5,497 bases of DNA from Candidatus Fermentibacteraceae bacterium (GTDB lineage Bacteria > Fermentibacterota > Fermentibacteria > Fermentibacterales > JCC-6): NCBI GenBank assembly GCA_021162285.1, contig JAGGYZ010000033.1:1-5497 (forward strand), written 5' to 3'. Below the pieces are notes generated by a model. That model was not told the origin of the DNA. It was given only the letters and a program-made list of their open reading frames with translations, and made no database searches. Positions 1 to 5,497 of this stretch are shown here, piece after piece. A program made the position numbers and the translations under genes. Position 1 is the first letter of the stretch. Each line of letters begins with the position of its first letter.

Positions 1-81
1 GGCGAAACATACACTTACTCAATATACGAGTCGGAAGGCAGACTGAATGTTTTCCACGCCCTCGAGGGGCTGGGCAGATGA
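1..81 (+). CDS. C-terminal fragment of an upstream gene, possibly a GspH/FimT-like minor pilin
   Basis: Frame 1 is open from the window edge to a TGA at 79-81 and gives 26 residues ending in HALEGLGR. The stop overlaps the start of the next gene in an ATGA (78-81), the same junction used between the next two genes. This supports a real coding end in the same operon. The short tail alternates polar and hydrophobic residues (TYTYSIYE, RLNVFHAL), which would suit the last beta strands of a pilin or pseudopilin head. Its place before a PilV/GspI-like gene is where fimT or gspH usually sits. The identity rests on context alone, because no diagnostic motif falls inside the fragment. Confidence 0.6.
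   Translation, partial: GETYTYSIYESEGRLNVFHALEGLGR
64..69 (+). promoter_or_regulatory. weak ribosome binding site for the first small pilin
   Basis: GAGGGG lies 8 nt before the ATG at 78 and inside the end of the upstream gene. It is only a partial Shine-Dalgarno match, so initiation at 78 probably depends partly on ribosomes finishing the overlapping upstream gene at the ATGA junction. Confidence 0.5.
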
Positions 82-452
82 AAAAAGGCTTTACCCTTGT
101 TGAGCTTGTGGTTGCCTCTGTGGTAATCCTGGTTGTGCTGTCTGCCCTTTTCGTTGCTCTGTTATCATTTGTCCGCGGTGGAAAGAATCTGGAGCTTCAG
201 GATGGCGCACTTACTCTGGCCAGGGTTGAAATTGTTGAAATAGAAAGGCGGGAAGAGGTTCCTGCACCTGGTACATCTGTGCATTCCGATACTCTGTGGG
301 GTAATCAGTACACGGTGGAAACAACAGTTGGTCTTCATGGAGAAAATGCCGTAGATGTATTTGTGGCTGTAACTTCAGGAAACTCGGTATCGATAGAATT
401 AACAAGGCGATTTTATATGGAAAATAACACAAACAGACAGGAGCTGTTATGA
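78..452 (+). CDS. type IV prepilin, PilV/GspI-like minor pilin
   Basis: A 124-residue class III prepilin. The leader is only four residues (MKKG), followed by FTLVE: Gly at -1, Phe at +1 and Glu at +5, the recognition pattern of the inner-membrane prepilin peptidase (PilD/GspO family), which cleaves after Gly4 and N-methylates Phe5. Residues 5-32 form the hydrophobic helix that anchors the subunit before assembly and packs in the filament core. Residues 36-60 (rich in Glu, Leu and Ala, with LARVEIVEIE) continue the helix into a short beta-rich head of about 60 residues with no cysteine. The size and the LARxE helix resemble GspI or PilV; which of these it is cannot be settled. The ATG overlaps the preceding stop, so translation is probably coupled, and GAGGGG at 64-69 lies 8 nt upstream. 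The next gene overlaps its end in the same way. Confidence 0.88.
   Translation: MKKGFTLVELVVASVVILVVLSALFVALLSFVRGGKNLELQDGALTLARVEIVEIERREEVPAPGTSVHSDTLWGNQYTVETTVGLHGENAVDVFVAVTSGNSVSIELTRRFYMENNTNRQELL
439..443 (+). promoter_or_regulatory. ribosome binding site for the second small pilin
   Basis: AGGAG lies 5 nt before the ATG at 449, inside the last codons of the preceding gene. It supports this ATG as the start, and with the ATGA overlap suggests coupled translation of the two small pilins. Confidence 0.75.
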
Positions 453-829
453 GAAAACGAAGATTGAAGGGAAGAGGTACAACAGGATTCACCCTGATTG
501 AAGTTGTGATTGCTTCAATAATTCTCGCGATTGTTGTGACCGGAATCGCGTTCTTCTTTATGCACATTATCAAAATGTCCGATCAGATGGATGACCAGGC
601 CAGAGCTCTTGAAATCTGTCGTGAGGGCATCGAACTGTTGCGTACCCAGGATGTCGTTTCCATGGGTGACGGGTGGCAGAGTCCGCCGTCCGTTGTACAG
701 GGGTTCACCAGATCGATCTATATTGATACCCCGTATTCGACGTATTCGGAAGCAAAATTTGTTAAATGTCAGGTAACATGGTCGGGGATTGAGGGTGCCG
801 ATACCCTGAGTCTCAGCACAATTCTATAG
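449..829 (+). CDS. type IV prepilin, second small PilV/GspI-like minor pilin
   Basis: A 126-residue prepilin with a basic leader of 13 residues (four of the first five after Met are Arg or Lys) ending in Gly13, then FTLIE with Glu18 at +5. Prepilin peptidase would cut after Gly13. The hydrophobic helix covers residues 14-41. Residues 49-66 (DQARALEICREGIELLR) match the helix that follows the core segment in PilV-type pilins, where an A-x-E-G-I-E-x-L-R pattern is common. The small head (about 70-126) contains QVTW, a typical pilin strand. Two cysteines, Cys57 and Cys107, could pair, though Cys57 lies in the helix. The ATG overlaps the preceding stop (ATGA, 449-452), with AGGAG at 439-443 five bases upstream. 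It is one small pilin more than a minimal four-gene H-I-J-K set. Its assignment to PilV, GspI or a PilW relative is uncertain. Confidence 0.88.
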   Translation: MRKRRLKGRGTTGFTLIEVVIASIILAIVVTGIAFFFMHIIKMSDQMDDQARALEICREGIELLRTQDVVSMGDGWQSPPSVVQGFTRSIYIDTPYSTYSEAKFVKCQVTWSGIEGADTLSLSTIL

Positions 830-833
830 GAGG
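828..833 (+). promoter_or_regulatory. strong ribosome binding site deciding the start of the giant pilin
   Basis: AGGAGG uses the last two bases of the preceding TAG stop and lies 8 nt before ATG 842. It rules against the in-frame GTG at 833, which overlaps the site itself, and the out-of-frame ATG at 837, which is too close and reads only seven codons before a TGA. Confidence 0.85.
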
Positions 834-841
834 TGAATGGA

Positions 842-3800
842 ATGTTTAAACGCCAGATGAAGCCGCGAACGAGATCAGGAATGACCCTTATCGAGCTGAT
901 GGTAGTCATGGGAATCATGGGAGTTCTTTTCGCCGCCGTTTACATGTTTTTCGTGAAGGGAACAGAACAGTTTCATTTCTCACGCAGACAGAATCAGCTT
1001 GCAACTTCAGGCAAACTTACACTTGAAAGCATATCAGATGTAGTCTTGTGGGCTGGCTATATGCCCAACGGAGGCTGGACAGAAGAGGAATGGAATCCTG
1101 TAGAGCTTGGAACCACAGGTTCATTTCATTTCTATGCCGATTTTGAGGGAGACGAATCTCTTGACGGCAATGATTACAGGCAGATTTTCAGGGATGCATA
1201 CGATGTTGTTCACATAACAGACAGCACAGGAATGGACCGTACTGCAGGAACACAGATAGTTGATCTTCAGTTCAACTACCTGGATGAGGATGGCGATTTC
1301 CTGGCAAAACCACTGGATGATTCGGGTAGAGAAGCAGTCAGGCATATTGTTGTAAAAATTACACTGGAAGACACATACAGGGGTGATGTGTATCAGACTG
1401 TGATGCAGACAATAATCACACCCAGGAATCTTGGTGTGTACCACAACTTTGATCCTCTGTTCTATATGCCGCCTCCTCCTGATGCCAAGATAGTGGTGAA
1501 TATCGATGGAGATTCCACTGCGCATGCAGCAACAGCGGACCAGGAAGCTCTTATGAACATGCTTGGGGGATGGGGTTACTCTCTTGTTGATCTCACCGAT
1601 GACGAACTGGGGGTTTATGACTACGACAGCTCTGGAGTTGATCTGATAATTCTCCGTGAGATGCCAGGTTCGCAGAGTCATTCTGCCATTTCAGCGTCAT
1701 TGCAGGCCATCAGGTTACCGATGATAGCCCTTGATCCTGATGACGCGAAAGACGTTTTCTCCATGGGTAATGTAACAGCAGAAGTTGTAGCGGGAGAATG
1801 TCTCCTGTATGAACAGGTTCCGAATCATCCTGTACACAACAATCTAACTACACCGTTTAAGGTGTATAATCCCGGGCCGTCGAACCATGTTTACACCCTT
1901 ACCGATCTCACACCGGGTACAGAGTTGATTACAGGTTTCATCAGCTCGGATACCCTTTCCGGTGTTTCAGTTGTCAATCAGGATGTGGATTCTCTCAGGC
2001 GGATACACTACTGTGCAGCTGATTTTTCTCAATACAGTTCAGACGGAGCTGTATTCCTGCAGAATGTTATTCTATGGGGTCTTCCTGAAGTTGGGTCTCC
2101 CCCTCTCGGCGACGAGATAACCATGGAGGGGTTTGAGGACGGTGCTCCGGGTAACAACGCTGTTACAATGTGGGAAGATAATCTTGAGGACGGGGTTATG
2201 GCTCCCGACTCCATACCTTTGTACAACGACTTCGGGTATGCTTCAAAGTCTATGGTGTGGGTTTTCCAGTCTACGGGTTCAGGTGATATATCTCTTCTCG
2301 CCGATTCTTCGCTTCAAATGCACAGAATCAGTACAGGAGGTTACGACCGCAATATTGCTGCTGCCATCGTGGATCTTTCTGCCTACAATGCCCTTACAGA
2401 TGATCTTTACATCACTGTGAACAGCAGGGCAGGAACGCTTGAAACGATCAATTCCGAAGATGGTGTGTTTGTTCTGTCCCGCGTGGGAACAATTGACACC
2501 CTGGTTTCAGAGAACTTTGAAACACTTGTTTCAGCCAGTGGTGATGTAACATTCTGGGCAGACAACCATGGGCGCCACAGGCTTCATTCACCAGGATGGA
2601 ACAACGGAACAAGGTTTGTTACACTGGATTGCGACAAAGACGGGAACTACAGTAAATCGCGTATGATGATTGAAGTAAACACTTCCGGTGTTGCAAACGG
2701 AACACCAATTACTGTGTTCTATAGAATAACAGATCACGGAGACGAAACACACGATTTCACATCATCAGACAACAGAGGAGATTACATTGGCTGGAGCCTG
2801 GGAGATGGAATCACCGATACTGTAGAAGACCATCAAAACCTTGATCCGGAGTCAACAAACAACGGCCAGTGGAACAGTTACAGCTACACATTTACACCTT
2901 CAGGTACAATGCCTTCGAAACTGTATATCATCTTCAGCCAGTACGATAACTATACAGCCAGAAACAGTACTACGTACGATGGAATCAGTTTTGATGATGT
3001 TACTATTGTCGCAGATAACTCCACTGTTGTCATGAACAGGGCAGGAACACCTTCTTCAAGTACCGCCTGGCAGAGAATTGGTGTTGACCTTGACGACGCA
3101 GCCGTAACCAACTCTGTTCCCTTCTCTGCAAACTTCGGAATAGCTCTCAGCCAGTATGGTACAGGTCCGTGGGCTGCTCACGGTATACAGTGGCACGGGT
3201 TTGAGCTTGGTGTTATTGAACAAAGGTACTCTGTTCCGGGGTGGCACCATGAACCGGTGACAGTGGGTGGGACAGACGACTGGCTTCTGGAGACGATTTC
3301 CGGGAACCACAAGTGGACCCTTCACGCAAACAATGCAAGCCAGTACAGCGACAACACAGACTGCTGGCTTGAAACCCCGTCTATCACAATCCCCGCAGGT
3401 ACTGAAAACGCGGTTTTCTCATTCTCCCACAGCGTTGACCTTGAATCAAATTATGATTTTGGATGGCTGGAGATTACAACCGATAACGGTGCCACCTGGA
3501 ACTTCATTGATACGGGTAACTACAACGGCAGTCACAGCTCACATGGTGCCTACACAGGTACTCTGGGAACATCCGTTGTGGATGTCTCACTAGACGGGTA
3601 CTCTGGAATGACTGTTAGGTTGAGGTTTGTCTTCCACTCCGACTATTCAACTGTTAGATCCGGTTGGGTGCTCGACGACTTTGAAGCAACCGGAATGGTC
3701 TCCGGTCTGGTTGTTCAGTCAATAGGCTTCAAGCCGATAGATCCTCTCGGAGTCTGGGATTTCGACTATGTTGACCTGTATATGGGCAACACATCGGCAG

Positions 3801-4738
3801 ATGCGTTTACGAGCGATGGCGAGTGGGACAAGAATACCCTTTCATTCATGGGTACATACTCTGTTTCTCCCACTGGAGGTAACTGGGTAACCATCGATCT
3901 TAACGATGACTACCTTTTACCGGCTTCAGGTAATCTCATTGTTAAAATTGAAATGGCCCAGACCGGTACATACCCCTTATCCGGGTGGTATGCGGGCTAC
4001 CATGCTGATATGGCCCGAAATGAGGTTTCCAACAGTGCGGATCCAACATTCCTTCAGAGGTCAGATATGAGGCCATCGTTTATGATCGGTACCATGAACA
4101 ATGGTCAGATCTATGTGGATCAGGATTCAACTGCAGTGGTGGGTCAGATGCCCATATCTTTTGACTATCAGTTCAGTGATTTCGAAGGCATATATACGCT
4201 GGAGGAATTCGGTTTCAGTGCCGAGAGTAACTGGCTCAGCGGTGGGGACAAGAATGACTGGGAGATAGGTGTTCCAGTGTTTGTACCGGACATTGATCCC
4301 TACCTGACGCAGATAAACGAGAACAGGATTGCGGGTAACGATCTTACCGATGACGGTTACTACATGGATGATGCGTGGAACTGGTTGAGATCGGGTGTAT
4401 ACAGTATGTCTGATTTTACAGTGTATGACACTCTGGCTGTAGCTTACGACAGATGTCTCCGGCTTGACTGGAGCGATTACGCCTACATTCAGATGGCCTT
4501 TACCACAGATACTTTACCGCCTTCTTCAGAAAGTGACTGGATAACAGTTAAGGAATGTCACTACGAAGATGACACCTGGGTTCAAGACATTATTCCGCTT
4601 ACTTACTACTTTGGTGAAGCTGAATCACAGGGGAAGCAATACTTCTTTATCCGGTTTGTTCTTGATTCGGGCCCATGGTCTGCTCTTGGCGGATGGAACA
4701 TAGATAATGTAGGCTTCTACGGCCGCAACGCATACTAA
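842..4738 (+). CDS. giant modular minor pilin: PilW/GspJ-like N-terminus with a Rossmann-like domain and multiple MAM/LamG-like modules
   Basis: 1298 residues, several times the usual 200-350 of PilW or GspJ. Residues 1-13 are a basic leader ending in Gly13, then MTLIE with Glu18 at +5; residues 14-36 form the core helix. The pilin head runs to about residue 204 and ends TIITPRNL, as PilW/GspJ proteins commonly do. A linker with four prolines (210-213) follows. Residues 216-414 alternate beta and alpha (KIVVNIDGD, then VDLIILRE, then LPMIALDP) and close with FLQNVILWG, like ThuA/GATase1-type Rossmann domains. Four jelly-roll units follow, recognised by closing G-x-x-x-D-D-like strands at 714-720, 781-787, 941-947 and 1284-1290. 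The third (about 793-952) and fourth (about 1120-1298) resemble MAM domains of immune-inhibitor-A proteins. A different beta-sandwich with LYMGN fills 958-1082. The role is inferred: an exposed filament-tip adhesin. The start is ATG 842, 8 nt after AGGAGG; the in-frame GTG at 833 overlaps that Shine-Dalgarno site. Confidence 0.87.
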   Translation: MFKRQMKPRTRSGMTLIELMVVMGIMGVLFAAVYMFFVKGTEQFHFSRRQNQLATSGKLTLESISDVVLWAGYMPNGGWTEEEWNPVELGTTGSFHFYADFEGDESLDGNDYRQIFRDAYDVVHITDSTGMDRTAGTQIVDLQFNYLDEDGDFLAKPLDDSGREAVRHIVVKITLEDTYRGDVYQTVMQTIITPRNLGVYHNFDPLFYMPPPPDAKIVVNIDGDSTAHAATADQEALMNMLGGWGYSLVDLTDDELGVYDYDSSGVDLIILREMPGSQSHSAISASLQAIRLPMIALDPDDAKDVFSMGNVTAEVVAGECLLYEQVPNHPVHNNLTTPFKVYNPGPSNHVYTLTDLTPGTELITGFISSDTLSGVSVVNQDVDSLRRIHYCAADFSQYSSDGAVFLQNVILWGLPEVGSPPLGDEITMEGFEDGAPGNNAVTMWEDNLEDGVMAPDSIPLYNDFGYASKSMVWVFQSTGSGDISLLADSSLQMHRISTGGYDRNIAAAIVDLSAYNALTDDLYITVNSRAGTLETINSEDGVFVLSRVGTIDTLVSENFETLVSASGDVTFWADNHGRHRLHSPGWNNGTRFVTLDCDKDGNYSKSRMMIEVNTSGVANGTPITVFYRITDHGDETHDFTSSDNRGDYIGWSLGDGITDTVEDHQNLDPESTNNGQWNSYSYTFTPSGTMPSKLYIIFSQYDNYTARNSTTYDGISFDDVTIVADNSTVVMNRAGTPSSSTAWQRIGVDLDDAAVTNSVPFSANFGIALSQYGTGPWAAHGIQWHGFELGVIEQRYSVPGWHHEPVTVGGTDDWLLETISGNHKWTLHANNASQYSDNTDCWLETPSITIPAGTENAVFSFSHSVDLESNYDFGWLEITTDNGATWNFIDTGNYNGSHSSHGAYTGTLGTSVVDVSLDGYSGMTVRLRFVFHSDYSTVRSGWVLDDFEATGMVSGLVVQSIGFKPIDPLGVWDFDYVDLYMGNTSADAFTSDGEWDKNTLSFMGTYSVSPTGGNWVTIDLNDDYLLPASGNLIVKIEMAQTGTYPLSGWYAGYHADMARNEVSNSADPTFLQRSDMRPSFMIGTMNNGQIYVDQDSTAVVGQMPISFDYQFSDFEGIYTLEEFGFSAESNWLSGGDKNDWEIGVPVFVPDIDPYLTQINENRIAGNDLTDDGYYMDDAWNWLRSGVYSMSDFTVYDTLAVAYDRCLRLDWSDYAYIQMAFTTDTLPPSSESDWITVKECHYEDDTWVQDIIPLTYYFGEAESQGKQYFFIRFVLDSGPWSALGGWNIDNVGFYGRNAY

Positions 4739-4743
4739 GGAGG
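4738..4743 (+). promoter_or_regulatory. strong ribosome binding site for the PilX/GspK-like gene
   Basis: AGGAGG begins with the last base of the TAA stop of the giant pilin and lies 6 nt before ATG 4750. The stop/Shine-Dalgarno overlap repeats the arrangement at 827-833 and points to the next gene being read from the same message. Confidence 0.85.
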
Positions 4744-4749
4744 ATGATA

Positions 4750-5497
4750 ATGTATACAAGCAACAGAAACGGTTCAGCTCTGGTTCTTGTTCTGGTTGCC
4801 TCGGTGTTTCTTATCATTCTTACCGCTGGAGCATACCAGTATTTCAAGATGAATGCAGACACCCAGATATGGGCTAAAGACAGGATTCAGGCCAAGCTTA
4901 CTGCGGAGGCTGGAATCAATCTGGCCACACATATGCTGGTTTCGGGTGCGTCACTTCCACCTGGAACAGCCCCTCAGGATATTCTCGGTACCGAGGTTTC
5001 ATTCTTTGATCTACCCGGTGATATGGGAGCCGTTTATGCTACGGTAGATCCTTCCGATGCGAACGAACAGGTTACTTCAGCTAATGCCTACAAAATAAGG
5101 TGCATCGCTACTGTCCCCGGAAGAACTATGGATACCTACGGTATGGAGTCTATACTGATGCCCGAAAATCTGGCCAGATTCTCTGTCTTTATGGATAATC
5201 CAAGTACAGGCGGGTACTATGGAGACGGATACCGGTTTGACGGTCCGTTTTACGCGAACGGGCCGGTGAATGTACAAAGTTCATCTCCCACCCACGATAA
5301 TGATCCGTTCTTCTATACATTCAGGCTGACATCCGATTACTATGTAACTTCAGGAGGAACGCATGTAACAACTCCTGCAACCGGTAATCTTCAAATGCGC
5401 CCATACAACAGGCTTTCCATGGGTGCGCCATACTTCGAACTCGGTATAGATCCAATACCATTCGGTGCAGGTGAACTGGACTGGCAGGGTGTTAGAA
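4750..5497 (+). CDS. PilX/GspK-like minor pilin, C-terminus beyond the window
   Basis: 249 codons are present and the frame is open to the edge. The N-terminus is a short polar leader with Gly8, followed by SALVLVLVASVFLIILTAG (residues 9-27), a hydrophobic core helix. Counting from Gly8, position +5 is Leu13, so the Glu5 of ordinary pilins is missing, as in GspK. Residues 46-57 (IQAKLTAEAGIN) match the helix after the core in PilX-type proteins, where A-E-A-G-hydrophobic-N is characteristic. The ectodomain is already over 190 residues long. Residues 163-175 (FDGPFYANGPVNV) contain a G-P-F-x-x-N-G turn of a kind seen in large PilX-like proteins. The position directly after a PilW/GspJ-like gene fits pilX or gspK. 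AGGAGG (4738-4743) lies 6 nt upstream of ATG 4750; an in-frame ATG at 4744 abuts that site and is less likely. PilX versus GspK cannot be settled here. Confidence 0.82.
   Translation, partial: MYTSNRNGSALVLVLVASVFLIILTAGAYQYFKMNADTQIWAKDRIQAKLTAEAGINLATHMLVSGASLPPGTAPQDILGTEVSFFDLPGDMGAVYATVDPSDANEQVTSANAYKIRCIATVPGRTMDTYGMESILMPENLARFSVFMDNPSTGGYYGDGYRFDGPFYANGPVNVQSSSPTHDNDPFFYTFRLTSDYYVTSGGTHVTTPATGNLQMRPYNRLSMGAPYFELGIDPIPFGAGELDWQGVR

Noticed and set aside
211..573. Open frame of 120 codons on the minus strand
   Set aside because: It lies antisense across two well-supported pilin genes, has no domain or credible ribosome site, and its composition is what complementary coding DNA would give.
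833..835. GTG as the start of the giant pilin
   Set aside because: It overlaps the AGGAGG ribosome site. ATG 842 has proper spacing and still leaves a complete prepilin leader.
1121..1681. Open frame of 186 codons on the minus strand, the longest antisense frame
   Set aside because: It is fully inside the giant pilin gene. The Cys- and His-rich, low-complexity translation and lack of any recognisable motif mark it as a shadow.
2133..3593. Several alternative + frames inside the giant pilin (2133-2420, 2841-3035, 3267-3593)
   Set aside because: The main frame keeps recognisable domain motifs across all these stretches, so there is no frameshift. The alternatives have no motifs of their own.
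842..4738. A secreted M6-type metallopeptidase (because of the MAM-like immune-inhibitor-A modules)
   Set aside because: No HExxH zinc motif occurs anywhere in the protein; the His/Glu-rich stretches seen do not fit that pattern. Only the accessory module is shared.
4744..4746. In-frame ATG as the start of the PilX/GspK-like gene
   Set aside because: It abuts AGGAGG with no spacer. ATG 4750 has 6 nt spacing. The difference is only two residues of leader.
1..5497. CRISPR array, tRNA/rRNA genes, insertion sequences or a terminator hairpin
   Set aside because: Coding sequence fills nearly the whole window, with gaps of only 11-12 nt. No regular short repeats, terminal inverted repeats or GC-stem plus T-run structures were seen by eye.

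Overview
The window is a same-strand cluster of type IV pilin-like (type IV filament minor pilin or type II secretion pseudopilin) genes. All readable genes are on the + strand and packed end to end, so it reads as one polycistronic transcript entered and left in mid-operon. No promoter, terminator, RNA gene, mobile element or CRISPR array is visible, and there is no gene-free stretch longer than about a dozen bases.

Layout: (1) the last 26 codons of an upstream gene (1-81); (2) a 124-residue class III prepilin, PilV/GspI-like (78-452), overlapping gene 1 by ATGA; (3) a second small prepilin of 126 residues (449-829), again with an ATGA overlap; (4) a very large protein of 1298 residues (842-4738). 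It starts as an ordinary PilW/GspJ-like minor pilin of about 200 residues, then continues through a proline linker into a Rossmann-like (ThuA/GATase1-like) domain. After that come four MAM/LamG-like jelly-roll units, one apparently nested inside another, plus one further beta-sandwich; (5) the first 249 codons of a PilX/GspK-like protein (4750-5497), which runs off the end.

The order small pilin(s), then PilW/GspJ-like, then PilX/GspK-like matches the pilV-pilW-pilX and gspI-J-K arrangements, whose products form the tip or priming complex of the filament. The inference is that this operon encodes such a tip complex, and that gene 4 carries a large exposed ectodomain to the filament end, probably for binding to surfaces, polysaccharide or other cells. 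This giant modular pilin is the most interesting item here.

Organism: a diderm bacterium with strong Shine-Dalgarno signals and moderate GC. The mix of MAM-like (immune-inhibitor-A type) modules and the 'LYMGN' beta-sandwich is typical of secreted proteins in the FCB group and related uncultured lineages (for example Fermentibacteria, Cloacimonadota, WOR-3 or Eisenbacteria-like bacteria). That placement is an inference from domain style, not a sequence match.
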